A DNA stretch of 64,000 bases. Origin: Candidatus Jettenia sp. AMX2. Its GTDB lineage: Bacteria; Planctomycetota; Brocadiia; Brocadiales; Brocadiaceae. The translations under genes and the position numbers were made by a program. Each line of letters begins with the position of its first letter. Position 1 is the first letter of the stretch. Location: NCBI GenBank assembly GCA_030583665.1, contig CP129469.1, positions 3,277,043 through 3,341,042 on the forward strand, given 5' to 3'. Of the stretch, positions 53,997 to 63,592 are shown one piece after another. The notes beneath the pieces are model-generated. The model worked only from the letters and a program-made list of their open reading frames with translations, was not told where the DNA came from and ran no database searches.

Positions 53997-54854
53997 TTAT
54001 GACTCCCACTTCTTGCACAGAGTCTCAACGCGCCCAGGAACTCCCCAAGAACCGGAGACTTGTGAGTTCGAATTGACGGCATCCCTGATCCGTTGCGAAA
54101 AGCCTGGGTTCCAAACCTCTAAATCTTCCAGAAGGCTCATATTGCTCTTCGCATTCTGGAAGCTGTATGAATTTTCGAAGCGAGACACGATAATCTCTGC
54201 CATACGCCGCTTTGTCTGCTTGTGTGTGCGGAGCTTATCAAAAATTTCCTGTGCTAAGACATCCGGGTCTTTCCTAACTCCGTTAAAGGCCTGAAACCTG
54301 CCAATAAACCCATACGGATCTTGATCGAATCGGATAGAAAAGGAAGGAATTCCTCGCCCCATACAGAAACCTACTTCCTGATCCGTCCAATTGCTAGATT
54401 TGAATCCCGAATGCAATAAGGCAACAAGGACTTCACATGTGGAGAGCGCAAGTAATATCTGGTCTTCCCATTCCGTCGTTGGCTCAATATCATCATGAGC
54501 CACGAAACAGGATATTCCGTAGCTATCCAACTCTTCCTTGAGTGAGCCAGCGAAAGCTCGGTGCTCGGCCAAATGTGAAAGAAATATCCGTAGATGTCCG
54601 TCCTTCCAGAAAGGAGGGTCTATTCCAACAGGCCCCCTGCCAACTTCAATCCCTACATGATGCGCGAGCTCAAGAAGCTTCTCATCGTCCGCATTCTCAA
54701 TCATCTGGATGATGTAGACGTCTTTGTCACCAGACCACGTATCTGACCATGGGAGACTGAACTGCCTTAGCGTCTGATCAATCAGTGGCCAGTCGGCCCC
54801 AGAAAGCCTCCTCGAGATTTCGGAGATCACATTGATCCGCTCAGATGGGGTCAT
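53997..54854 (-). CDS. TIR-domain protein encoded by an integron cassette
   Basis: This is a 285-residue protein. Residues 1-75 form a helical domain (ISRRLSGADWPLIDQTLRQF, DDEKLLELAHHVG) like the N-terminal modules of AbiJ-type proteins. Residues 88-205 are a TIR domain (LRIFLSHLAEHRAFAGSLKE, CEVLVALLHSGFKSSNWTDQ). The segment EWEDQILLAL aligns with SARM1's FEDKLI, so its Glu may be the NAD-cleaving residue. The C-terminal 80 residues are helical. The ATG at 54854 has gaggaaag before it; an ATG at 54893 is an alternative. An antiphage abortive-infection role is likely but inferred. Confidence 0.88.
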   Translation of the reverse strand: MTPSERINVISEISRRLSGADWPLIDQTLRQFSLPWSDTWSGDKDVYIIQMIENADDEKLLELAHHVGIEVGRGPVGIDPPFWKDGHLRIFLSHLAEHRAFAGSLKEELDSYGISCFVAHDDIEPTTEWEDQILLALSTCEVLVALLHSGFKSSNWTDQEVGFCMGRGIPSFSIRFDQDPYGFIGRFQAFNGVRKDPDVLAQEIFDKLRTHKQTKRRMAEIIVSRFENSYSFQNAKSNMSLLEDLEVWNPGFSQRIRDAVNSNSQVSGSWGVPGRVETLCKKWES

Positions 54855-55033
54855 TCTTTCCTCAGATCTAACATAGATTAGATTGATCCGCATAATATGC
54901 AGAATACATATAACATGCCTTTGATGTGGTAATTGTTATATTGATAAGCACTTCAGATACCTCCGCTTGTGTCTTATTGCACTTTTTATCATGTCGTCTT
55001 ATATGGATCAGTATAACATCCTCTTGTTCCATT

Positions 55034-55853
55034 TCAACGTATATCTAACGGCCTATGAACCTCTGCCGGTCCGCGATTAAAGACATGGGTATAGATCATC
55101 GTAGTTTTTACATCGCTATGCCCCAGGAGTTCCTGAATAGTTCGAATATCACAGCCACCTTCCAACAGATGAGTCGCAAATGAATGCCGGTGATTTCGTT
55201 CCGTGCAAAGCAATGTCCTTAACCCGCAGGCGCAGGCATTCCATCAGACGCAACCCCGCACCGTACATAAGCGAAGCCATCAGCCACTTCTCTTCCGAAA
55301 GGTTCGATAATACGGCCTTCACTTCATCGCGGGTCATAACCGCTGGCAGGCGTGTTGGCTTACAGGCACGGATGACCTTGCCGGGATCGCCGACTTCACG
55401 ATCGACTATGTAACGATAGAGGAACAGCAAGGCTGAAAGCGCCTGGTTCTGCGTTGAGGCGCTCACCTTTTCATTCAAGGCGAGATGAGTAAGGAAGGCG
55501 TTATTCTCAGGTTCTGCAATCTCTGCAGGATGACGAACCTTACGAAAGAATATGAACGGCTTGATCCAATGACCATAGGTCTACTCTGTGTGGCTGCTGT
55601 AATGGTGGGAACGAAGGGCTTCCCGAAGATGGTTCAGTAATTTCGGCTTGCGATCCGTCTTCGGAGTTTCTGCCAGACGTTTGTTAATACTCTCCGTATT
55701 TATTGTTACGTTGTAAGCTTGCTGCACATGCCTCCGCCTCTCGTAGAGGTAAAAACCGGGATATAGATCATAGTATCCCCCTTTGCTATACTCTCTGCAC
55801 TCAAAATACCAGGGATCAGCAGCACAAGGTACTACATCGTCAAGGTAATTCAT
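55034..55853 (-). pseudogene. intI: Integron integrase (IntI) remnant 2
   Basis: The N-terminal domain reads KPKLLNHLREALRSHHYSSH, then a stop (tag, near 55579), [39 protein letters not shown] and [21 protein letters not shown] deletion of roughly 120 codons with a frame change near 55200 joins this to [20 protein letters not shown] and [13 protein letters not shown], which holds the catalytic Tyr. An unusual N-terminal extension (from MNYLDDVVPC) is also open. It lies upstream of the TIR gene on the same strand, so integrase and cassette point the same way. Confidence 0.85.
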
Positions 55854-55923
55854 AATAATAGTCCTGAAATGGTTATAACATAACAATAAGACCTCTCTAC
55901 CTGGCTGTGCACTACCAGGAAAA

Positions 55924-58131
55924 TTATCCAAATGACAGGTGGGTGCGCTTTAATAATAAGGAATTAGTTACTACGGAAACGGACGAAAAGGCCATTGCCA
56001 ATCCTGCATATTCGGGTTTCAGACTTATGCCAAAAAACGGGTAGAGTATACCGGCAGCAACGGGGATGCCGACTATGTTATAAATGAATGCCCAGAAAAG
56101 GTTCTGCTTTACCTTCGATAGTGTTCTGCGCCCCAGTTGAATGGCCCTTACGACGTCCATGATGTCGTTCCTTATCAGGACAATATCTCCTGTTTCCTTT
56201 GCGACGTCTGTTCCGGCACCAATGGCAATTCCTACGTCAGCCTGTGCCAACGCAGGGGCATCGTTAATCCCGTCGCCGACCATTCCGACATGCAGGCCTT
56301 TCCCCTGAAGGTCTTTTACCACCTCCATCTTTTCTGCGGGAAGCACCCTGGCCCGGTATTCTTCAATACCCGCCTCTGATGCCACTGCCTTTGCAGCCTG
56401 TTCACTGTCGCCGGTTATCATAACAACCCTTATATTCATCTCTTTTAATATTCTTACGGCATCAGGTATATTTTCTTTTATCCTGTCCATGAGACCGAGC
56501 ATACCGAGAAATATTTGGTCATATGCCACATAAACAAGAGACCTGCCATGAGCCTCCAGGTCCCTGGCCTTATCTTCCATATCATCAATTATGACAGAGT
56601 GAGAGACCATAAGGCCCTTATTTCCAACCAACAATTTCTTTCCTTTATATTTGCAAATAATACCACTTCCCGGCTCTTCATGAAAATCCTCAATAGTATC
56701 CCATATGATCCCTCTTCCCTCCGCCTTTTCTACAATGGATTGCGCAAGAGGATGGTTGGAAAAGGCACACCCTGCTGCTGCAAGGGTAAGGAGTTCCTGT
56801 TCAGAAATTTCTTTTTGAGGAACACTGTCAGTCACCACAAAACGCCCTTCAGTAATCGTCCCTGTCTTATCCAGGATGATGGCATTGAGTTGCGCAATGT
56901 TTTCAAGAACACTGGCACGTTTAATAAGAATAGAACGGCTGAGACCTATACCACTACCGACCATAATGGCCGTTGGGGTAGCCAACCCCATAGCACATGG
57001 GCATGCAATTACCAAAACGGCAATTGCCGTCTTCAGCGCCCATACAAAGTGATGCTCTCCGATTATGGTATAGAAGAAGAAATACCAGCTCGCAAAAGTT
57101 ACGAGGGAGAATCCCACGACAACCGGTACAAATACATTGGTTACCCTGTCTACAAATCGCTGGATGGGTGGTTTATCCATCTGGGCTTCTTCAACCATAT
57201 TGATAATCTGCGACAAGACAGTCTCTTCACCAACCTTCAGGGTTCTTACCACCAGGATACCTGTTTTATTTATTGTTGCCCCAACAACCTTATCACCCTT
57301 TTGTTTCAAAACCGGCATTGATTCACCTGTTACCATGGATTCGTCAACCGATGAAATGCCCCTTATTACCTCGCCATCTACCGGAATACTTTCACCCGGT
57401 CTGACCACCACGATATCACCTTTTTGAACGGTAAACGCATCAACTTCCTTTTCTCTCCCTTCGGGTAATAATAATCGTGCCTTGCCTGTTTGTAATCTCA
57501 GCAGTTCCTGTAATACCTGACCCGCCCTTCCCCTCACACGTTCCTCCATATACTTTCCAATGCGAATGAAGGCAATCAGCATTACCGATGTCTCAAAGAA
57601 CATATGTCCTGTCATTCCAAAGATACCGTAATGTGCCAGGAGGCTATACGTATAAGCAGATAAGACTCCTATCGAGACCAGCACATCCATATTGGCAGAC
57701 AGGTTTTTTACGGACTTATATGCGCTGACAAAAAAATCCATCCCCGGCCCCAGCATCGTGAGTGTAGCAATAAGCATCATGATGTAAGATACGCGTGCAT
57801 GCGTCATTCCCGGTAAGGGGATATACATCGGGACCATGATGGCAACGGCAGCCACAATGCTGAAGAGAAGCCAACCTGTCTGAATAAATCTTTTTGCAGT
57901 CTGGTCTAACTGAAACCGTTCTTTTGCCGTGTAGCCAATTTCCTTAATATGCTTAAAAATGCGGGTTTTGCTGATCGCACCGGTATCATAGGTTACTATC
58001 CCTGTATTCGTGGAAAAGTTGACACGCACTGACTTCAGACCATTCACTTCTTTCAGTCTTCGTTCTATCGTCGTCGCACAATTGACGCAGTGCATGCCGG
58101 CTATATTAAATTTTATGGTCTGTTCTCCCAT
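55924..58131 (-). CDS. copA: Copper-transporting P1B-type ATPase
   Basis: This is a 735-residue heavy-metal ATPase with one N-terminal HMA domain ([14 protein letters not shown], residues 13-26). The actuator is in VTGESMP, the membrane metal site is [13 protein letters not shown], the phosphorylation site is DKTGTIT and the hinge is [17 protein letters not shown]. The CPC motif indicates Cu(I) export, the usual role of CopA. It starts 70 bases beyond the integrase remnant. No copper regulator or chaperone gene is beside it. Confidence 0.95.
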   Translation of the reverse strand: MGEQTIKFNIAGMHCVNCATTIERRLKEVNGLKSVRVNFSTNTGIVTYDTGAISKTRIFKHIKEIGYTAKERFQLDQTAKRFIQTGWLLFSIVAAVAIMVPMYIPLPGMTHARVSYIMMLIATLTMLGPGMDFFVSAYKSVKNLSANMDVLVSIGVLSAYTYSLLAHYGIFGMTGHMFFETSVMLIAFIRIGKYMEERVRGRAGQVLQELLRLQTGKARLLLPEGREKEVDAFTVQKGDIVVVRPGESIPVDGEVIRGISSVDESMVTGESMPVLKQKGDKVVGATINKTGILVVRTLKVGEETVLSQIINMVEEAQMDKPPIQRFVDRVTNVFVPVVVGFSLVTFASWYFFFYTIIGEHHFVWALKTAIAVLVIACPCAMGLATPTAIMVGSGIGLSRSILIKRASVLENIAQLNAIILDKTGTITEGRFVVTDSVPQKEISEQELLTLAAAGCAFSNHPLAQSIVEKAEGRGIIWDTIEDFHEEPGSGIICKYKGKKLLVGNKGLMVSHSVIIDDMEDKARDLEAHGRSLVYVAYDQIFLGMLGLMDRIKENIPDAVRILKEMNIRVVMITGDSEQAAKAVASEAGIEEYRARVLPAEKMEVVKDLQGKGLHVGMVGDGINDAPALAQADVGIAIGAGTDVAKETGDIVLIRNDIMDVVRAIQLGRRTLSKVKQNLFWAFIYNIVGIPVAAGILYPFFGISLKPEYAGLAMAFSSVSVVTNSLLLKRTHLSFG

Positions 58132-58379
58132 CTTTCGGTTTTTGGCTTCCGGATAGTATGATGTATTCGTGGTTAAAATTATTTTGCAGAAAGTATACTA
58201 TTTATTTCTGAAGGCATTGCGCCTTCTCACACACTGCAAATTCAGGATTTCAGCTCACGCTTGTTGCCTCGTCCTGAATCCTCCTCAGTGAAGGGATAGT
58301 GCGGTCCCCTGCTGAAGAGGATCAAGGGAGGCCTGGCCAATGTAATGAATGTATTTTCCAGGCTGCTTGAATTCACGAT

Positions 58380-58787
58380 TCAATCAGCATAGATCGTTAC
58401 AAACTCAGGTTGTATAATACTACTGAGGATATCACAACGGGAAATTAACCCTACGAGGTTATCATTTCTTACGACAGGAACACGGATGATATTGTGCCTT
58501 ACCATAATCTCTATAACATCATCAACGGGGGTTTCTTCGGATACTGTGACCGGGTCCTTTGACATGATATCTTCTGCGGTTACCTGTTCCAGCGTTTTCC
58601 CCTCTTTTATCGCCTTTAAGAGATCAAACTCGCTTACCACACCAATAACCTTTCCTTCATCATCCACAACAGGTAGTCCGCTGTACATACCTGATAATAA
58701 CTTTACTGCGAGGTCCCTGCCTATGGTTTTCTTTCTCGCTGCGGTAACGATCCGGTTCATAACATCTTTCGCTAATTTAGCCGTCAT
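58380..58787 (-). CDS. CBS-pair domain protein
   Basis: This is a 135-residue protein of two CBS domains (SGLPVVDDEGKVIGVVSEFD and TVSEETPVDDVIEIMVRHNI, RVPVVRNDNLVGLISRCDIL). It differs in the N-terminus from the CBS protein at 40669. A strong ribosome site (aaggaggg) precedes the ATG. It is probably a nucleotide-sensing regulator of an unknown partner. Confidence 0.92.
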   Translation of the reverse strand: MTAKLAKDVMNRIVTAARKKTIGRDLAVKLLSGMYSGLPVVDDEGKVIGVVSEFDLLKAIKEGKTLEQVTAEDIMSKDPVTVSEETPVDDVIEIMVRHNIIRVPVVRNDNLVGLISRCDILSSIIQPEFVTIYAD

Positions 58788-59219
58788 GTTTCTAGCCCTC
58801 CTTTAAAGAGATGTATCTGGTCTATATTACGATTTGTACACACCATTATAAATCTGATGCGAATCCCAATTCCATAATGAAGGTTTCACAGGGACAACTC
58901 TATCGTTTTTACCCATTCCCCAGGAACAAGCCTGCGAACATGGGGAGTGGCAGTCATGAAAAGCACCTGATTCCGGGTATACCCGGCATGACAGACAATA
59001 TGGAGCAGGATAATTTCATTATACGTTCAATCCGTTGTTTGTCAAACAATAAGAAACGAGAAATCGCTTGATAACCATCAGGCAAACTGATAACATTTGG
59101 AAGAATTATTAAAGAAGCCAGCCATAGCGGAGAAACATTTACGTACCTTAAGTCTCATATCCGGTAAATGCTTTACTTACAAGAGGTTATTCAGAAATAT
59201 TTTTAAAAGGGGTTTATAC
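58788..59219. other. 432-base gap before hslV
   Basis: The divergent region between a CBS gene and the hslVU operon. A frame at 58811-59071 has no recognisable content. It must carry the hslVU promoter, but no clear heat-shock or sigma-70 boxes were found by eye. Confidence 0.45.
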
Positions 59220-59759
59220 TTGAAACCTGTTATTGTATCTACAACAATCCTGGCGGTGAGAAGAGACGGGCATGTTGCAATCGGTGGTGACGGGCAGGTA
59301 ACGATGAATGCGGCAATCGTAAAGCAGGAGGCAAAAAAGATCCGCAGGCTTTACCATGATAAAGTTATTGTGGGTTTTGCAGGCTCTGCGGCAGACGCTT
59401 TTGCCCTTATGGAAAGGTTCGATGCAAAACTCGAACAGTATCAGGGCAATGTCCTGCGCAGCGCCCACGAACTTGCCAGAGAATGGCGTACAGACAAGGT
59501 GCTCAGGAGGTTGGAATCGCTCCTTATTGTCGTTGACAAGCACTACTCTTTTTTGATCTCCGGCAGCGGTGATGTGATTGAACCTGATGATGGCATCATT
59601 GGCATCGGCTCCGGGGGTTCTTATGCAATTGCGGCGGCAAGGGCATTCATGAAACATTCCGTACTCACTGCAAGGGAGATTGTTGAAGAAGCGCTCAATA
59701 TTGCTGCGGATATTTGTGTATACACGAACAAGCATATCAAGGTAGAGGAGATCAGGTAA
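59220..59759 (+). CDS. hslV: HslV (ClpQ) proteasome-like peptidase
   Basis: This is the catalytic subunit of the HslUV protease, 179 residues. The catalytic Thr lies after a short N-terminal piece: [20 protein letters not shown]. The family core [29 protein letters not shown] and [17 protein letters not shown] is present. I chose the TTG start at 59220, which has an aaaagggg ribosome site and gives the family length; a longer frame from 59097 is unlikely. The mature enzyme probably begins at one of the two Thr. The hslU start follows directly on the stop. Confidence 0.95.
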   Translation: MKPVIVSTTILAVRRDGHVAIGGDGQVTMNAAIVKQEAKKIRRLYHDKVIVGFAGSAADAFALMERFDAKLEQYQGNVLRSAHELAREWRTDKVLRRLESLLIVVDKHYSFLISGSGDVIEPDDGIIGIGSGGSYAIAAARAFMKHSVLTAREIVEEALNIAADICVYTNKHIKVEEIR

Positions 59760-61094
59760 GTGGATAATCTAACACCCCGTAAGATTGTAGAAGAACTTGA
59801 TAAATACATTATCGGTCAAAAGAATGCGAAACGCGCTGTATCAATTGCTATTCGTAACCGGTGGCGCAGGCAGCAGCTTTCTGATGAGTTGCGGGAAGAA
59901 GTCCTGCCGAAGAATATTATTATGATTGGCCCGACAGGTGTGGGGAAAACAGAAATTGCAAGACGTATGGCTGCCCTCGTTAAGGCACCGTTTCTCAAAG
60001 TAGAGGCATCGAAGTATACGGAGGTTGGCTATCACGGCCGTGACGTAGAATCCATGATACGCGATGTTACGGAAATCGGAGTTACTATGGTAAAAGGCGA
60101 ACTAATCCAGAGTGTTCAGGAAAAAGCAGAAAAGATGGCGGAGGAAAGGCTTCTGGATTTACTACTGCCACCTACACCGAAAAGCACGGAACCAGCTCCT
60201 GCTGATGCAGAAGAACAGCGATTAAGCACCCGTGAGAAATTCCGGAAAAAATTGCATAGCGGAGAACTGGCAAACCGTACCGTAGAACTAACGGTTCATG
60301 AAAAACCTTTTGTACTCCAGGGCTTTGTGGCAGGAATCGAGGAAGTGGGCATGGATTTCCAGAATATACTTGAGAAGATGGTTCCTCCGCGTGCGCAGAT
60401 GCGAAAGGCCTCTGTGGCAGAGGCAAAACGGATTCTGACTCAGGAAGAAGCTGAAAAGCTTATTGATAAGGAAAAGGTTATGCAGGAAGCGATCAGGAGG
60501 ACCGAACTGTTCGGAATTATTTTTATTGACGAGATAGACAAAATTGCAGGACGTGAAACTGCCCGGGGGCCGGACGTCTCCAGGGAAGGGGTACAAAGAG
60601 ACCTTCTCCCCATAGTTGATGGCACAACGGTAAATACCCGGTATGGGATGGTCAGGACTGACCGTATTCTGTTTATTGCTGCCGGTGCATTCCATGTATC
60701 GAAACCTTCAGACCTGATACCTGAACTCCAGGGGCGTTTCCCGATACGTGTGGAACTGGAAGACCTCGGGAAGGAAGAATTCTTACGTATCCTGACCGAG
60801 CCGAAAAATGCGCTGATAAAGCAATATAAGGCGCTGCTTGAGACAGAAGGGATAACGGTAAGGTTTGAAAATGATGCGGTAGAAGCTATTGCAGATATTG
60901 CCGTACAGGTAAACAAAAGAACTCAGAATATCGGCGCACGAAGACTGCATACCGTAATGGAAAGGCTTGTGGAAGACATATCATTTGATGCACCTGACAT
61001 GAAAGGCTCGGAAGTAATTATCGATGCAAAGTATGTGCATGATAAATTACAGGCTATTGCAAAAGATGAAGATTTAAGCCGGTATATTTTGTAG
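59760..61094 (+). CDS. hslU: HslU ATPase subunit of HslUV protease
   Basis: This is a 444-residue AAA+ unfoldase that feeds substrates to HslV. Walker A is [15 protein letters not shown] (about residues 59-73) and Walker B is [14 protein letters not shown]. The pore [13 protein letters not shown] segment, the sensor region [13 protein letters not shown] and the C-terminal EDLSRYIL, which docks into HslV, are all present. The start is a GTG that follows the hslV stop with no gap, so the two are translationally coupled. Confidence 0.97.
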   Translation: MDNLTPRKIVEELDKYIIGQKNAKRAVSIAIRNRWRRQQLSDELREEVLPKNIIMIGPTGVGKTEIARRMAALVKAPFLKVEASKYTEVGYHGRDVESMIRDVTEIGVTMVKGELIQSVQEKAEKMAEERLLDLLLPPTPKSTEPAPADAEEQRLSTREKFRKKLHSGELANRTVELTVHEKPFVLQGFVAGIEEVGMDFQNILEKMVPPRAQMRKASVAEAKRILTQEEAEKLIDKEKVMQEAIRRTELFGIIFIDEIDKIAGRETARGPDVSREGVQRDLLPIVDGTTVNTRYGMVRTDRILFIAAGAFHVSKPSDLIPELQGRFPIRVELEDLGKEEFLRILTEPKNALIKQYKALLETEGITVRFENDAVEAIADIAVQVNKRTQNIGARRLHTVMERLVEDISFDAPDMKGSEVIIDAKYVHDKLQAIAKDEDLSRYIL

Positions 61095-61120
61095 ATGGAT
61101 TTAAGACCACGGATTACCTG

Positions 61121-61468
61121 GCGCGGCCTTTGGCCGCAACCAAATCCGAAATACGAAACAGTTTCAAATGCGTTCTTTGCACCTTTGCGGTGAACTATTA
61201 CGATTTATTTTTTGTTTTCTAATCCCGAAGGGATGTCATGATTATAGCAAAAGTCATACAAAAGATTTCTAACCCCGAAGGGGTGACATAGGAAATCCAC
61301 GATCATCTTGCCATCATGCCACCCCTTCGGGGTTGTTGGTTTTTGTTTGTTCATTTACTATAATCATGTCAGCCCTTCGGGCTTGGCGCAACCAAAAAGA
61401 TGAAATTTGATCAATAAAGCGGCATGAAAAACACGCACAAAAAACAAGAAATTGATGGATTGTAGTAC
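61121..61468. repeat. Palindrome array C, near-copy of array B
   Basis: Four palindromic units start at 61221, 61271, 61320 and 61370, with a 49- or 50-base period. The flanking sequence (gcgcggcctttggccgcaacc at the left edge and gaaattgatggattgtagta at the right) matches array B at 21745-22230 at well over 90% identity by eye. One unit and part of the tail present in B are missing. It fills the gap between hslU and the amidotransferase gene, along with a gtaggggcgaaaaatctttcg phrase near 61474. Confidence 0.85.
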
Positions 61469-61512
61469 GCATGTAGGGGCGAAAAATCTTTCGTCCTTAC
61501 TTGGTTAAAAAC

Positions 61513-62214
61513 ATGAAGCCGGTTATTGGTATTAATTGTGATTACGAAGAAAAGGGAAGACATCCCTGTTCTTTTTTGTACAGAGATTATAGTGACGCCA
61601 TTATTAAGGCCGGCGGCATCCCAATATTGCTGCCTCTTATAAAAGAAAAAAACAACGCCCTTCGCCTTCTGAAAATGGTTGGCGGCCTGCTCCTCACCGG
61701 AGGAAATGATGTCTCACCCGAACGCTATGGTGAAAAAAAACACGAAAAAGGCAGTTGTGTTCACCCTGATAAGGATATCTCTGATTTCACCCTGGTACAG
61801 GTGGCCATAGAGACAAAGAAACCCATCCTTGCCATATGCTATGGCACTCAGCTCATAAACGTCACCCTGGGAGGATCTCTGATACAGGATATCCCCTCAG
61901 AAGTACCATCTTCAATTATTCATAAAGATCTTGAAAATGTGCATTCTACCCATTCTGTAAAAATAAAAAAGGATTCCCTTTTGTACAGGATCACGGGAAC
62001 AGATTGCCTCTATACAAACAGTATTCATCATCAGGCTATTAAGGTACTGGGAAAGGGGCTAAAAGACACTGCCCGTTCTGCTGACGGTATTATAGAGGCC
62101 ATTGAATGGGATGATTATCCATTTTTACTGGGTGTCCAATGGCATCCTGAACGCATGGCTTCTCATCCACACCATTCATCTCTGTTTGATGCCCTTATTG
62201 CAGCTACAGGCTGA
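61513..62214 (+). CDS. Class I amidotransferase-like hydrolase (peptidase C26, PuuD-like)
   Basis: This is a 233-residue protein of the gamma-glutamyl-GABA hydrolase type. The nucleophile Cys is in PILAICYGTQLINVTLGGSL (about residue 115; the usual CRG is CYG). The oxyanion part is GLLLTGGNDVSPERYG, and the catalytic His/Glu pair is in GVQWHPERMA. It likely cleaves gamma-glutamyl amides; the exact substrate is unknown. I chose the ATG at 61513; a TTG 12 bases earlier is possible, and neither has a clear ribosome site. Confidence 0.88.
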   Translation: MKPVIGINCDYEEKGRHPCSFLYRDYSDAIIKAGGIPILLPLIKEKNNALRLLKMVGGLLLTGGNDVSPERYGEKKHEKGSCVHPDKDISDFTLVQVAIETKKPILAICYGTQLINVTLGGSLIQDIPSEVPSSIIHKDLENVHSTHSVKIKKDSLLYRITGTDCLYTNSIHHQAIKVLGKGLKDTARSADGIIEAIEWDDYPFLLGVQWHPERMASHPHHSSLFDALIAATG

Positions 62215-62245
62215 ACCCCGGAAGTGGTATACCCGCCATACTTTT

Positions 62246-62662
62246 TTATCTGCATGCCCTGCAAATGCCATAAAAAGAGATCTGGAATCCGGAAACGGCA
62301 TAATCGTTTTTGATTGATTCGGGTAATTTGATATGCGATGAGTAATCGGCATAAATATCGTGTATTTTTTTACAGGAAGAGCAGATGACGTGGTGATGAA
62401 TGTTCATGTTAGGGTCGTAATGCTTGCGGTCTTCATCAATAATAAGCTCTCTTACTTCCCCAAGATCTCTTAAGGTTTCCAACGTCTTATAGATCGTGGT
62501 AAACGATACGGTAGGATATACTTTTTTTACACGGTTAAAGACCTCTTCAGCAGACGGATGAGAGGTATTATTCTCAAGGACATTGAAGATCAGTAACCGC
62601 TGAGGCGTAATCTTCATACCGTTATTTCTCAATACTTTGGTTAGTTTCTCTACAGATTCCAT
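62246..62662 (-). CDS. Fur-family regulator, PerR-like
   Basis: This is a 138-residue metal-dependent repressor. The winged helix domain holds ITPQRLLIFNVLENNTSHPS and FTTIYKTLETLRDLGEVREL. The metal domain has HYDPNMNIHHHVICSSCKKI and a C-terminal CRACR, giving the two CxxC pairs of structural zinc. Spacing looks like PerR (peroxide sensing), but Fur or Zur cannot be excluded. The ATG has an adequate site, and the 160 bases before it, shared with the P460-like gene's 3' side, are AT-rich. Confidence 0.9.
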   Translation of the reverse strand: MESVEKLTKVLRNNGMKITPQRLLIFNVLENNTSHPSAEEVFNRVKKVYPTVSFTTIYKTLETLRDLGEVRELIIDEDRKHYDPNMNIHHHVICSSCKKIHDIYADYSSHIKLPESIKNDYAVSGFQISFYGICRACR

Positions 62663-62822
62663 AGGTTATTTATCAATGTATGTAAAAAAGAATGATTGTT
62701 AACTAATATTAAATATAATTTAAACATTTATGGTTTGTCAACAGAAAATCAATCGTCAGCTCAATAGTAAAAATTTGACTTTGAACGGAAAACCTTAAAA
62801 TTGTAATTCCTTTCACGTAAAA

Positions 62823-63344
62823 TCATTCTTTTATGTTACCGGTAAATATATAATCATTCCCTGCTACTCCTATATGGCAGTTAATACATATATCAACTTT
62901 GCCTTCCAAACGTGCTTCCCCATCTGGCTTGTATTTTATCCAGTACCAGTCGTGCCCTGCAGGATTAAACCCTTTTGCTTTATACATTACGGTGATTAAA
63001 AACAGCTCCTTGTTATCGGTGTAGTTTTCTTTAATCAGTAGTGCACCGTCAGGAAATACGCCTCTTTTGTTTACAACCGTATCAAAGGCAATATCATTAA
63101 TGTACAATTTAAGAATATTACCAGGCGGCATGGTGCTTTCATAGAAACCCTCTTTACCCGGCCACTGCGGATAATTATCCCTGTAAGGATTCTCTTCAGT
63201 AATATATCGCCACAGCAATTGTGCATTGACACTGTCCTTGTTGCCAAACATTTCTCCCGATACCTTACCACCATACGGAATCAGCAGGGCACAAAACATA
63301 CACAGTGCAGTAACTGTCCTGTACGTTAAAAGATAGCTGATCAT
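62823..63344 (-). CDS. Cytochrome P460-family monoheme protein
   Basis: This is a 173-residue exported protein with a signal peptide (ISYLLTYRTVTALCMFCALL) and one C-terminal heme motif CINCHIG. The pattern EENPYRDNYPQWPGKEGFYE, PDGALLIKENYTD, VMYKAKGFNPAGHDWYWIKY is that of the cytochrome P460 family. Its members oxidise hydroxylamine or handle NO, and in true P460 a Lys cross-links to the heme. The candidate cross-link Lys cannot be fixed by eye. I chose the ATG at 63344, because upstream codons give no signal peptide. It follows a small secreted Cys-rich gene. Confidence 0.82.
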   Translation of the reverse strand: MISYLLTYRTVTALCMFCALLIPYGGKVSGEMFGNKDSVNAQLLWRYITEENPYRDNYPQWPGKEGFYESTMPPGNILKLYINDIAFDTVVNKRGVFPDGALLIKENYTDNKELFLITVMYKAKGFNPAGHDWYWIKYKPDGEARLEGKVDICINCHIGVAGNDYIFTGNIKE

Positions 63345-63363
63345 TTTGAATGCCTGCCCTGGC

Positions 63364-63546
63364 TTATCTCTTATGGCAACTGCACCGGCATTCCTCATCC
63401 GGCTTCGAAGGATAATGCCCGCACTTTTTACACCTTTGCTCCTCAGCGAGTACGGAATGAACAAAAGTAGCAGGGACAATACCCGTACTAAATAATAACA
63501 TTCCCATCACAGCAAGATTATACAAAACCTTTTTTAACATTTTCAT
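63364..63546 (-). CDS. Small exported Cys-rich peptide
   Basis: This is a 60-residue protein with a signal peptide (VLYNLAVMGMLLFSTGIVP, cleaved near VLAEE). The mature part of about 25 residues carries CKKCGHYPSKPDEECRCSCHKR. The five Cys do not form a heme CxxCH motif; metal binding is more likely. A good ribosome site (aaggaggaatg) precedes the ATG. It lies 19 bases before the P460-like gene and 46 after gyrA, so the three may share a transcript. The family is not recognised. Confidence 0.7.
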   Translation of the reverse strand: MKMLKKVLYNLAVMGMLLFSTGIVPATFVHSVLAEEQRCKKCGHYPSKPDEECRCSCHKR

Positions 63547-63592
63547 TCCTCCTTACAATCGGACAAAAAATTGTTTCTCCGGTTCGGAGCCA

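Noticed and set aside
58811-59071. 86-codon frame upstream of hslV
   Set aside because: No motif or ribosome site; it lies in the expected promoter region of hslVU.
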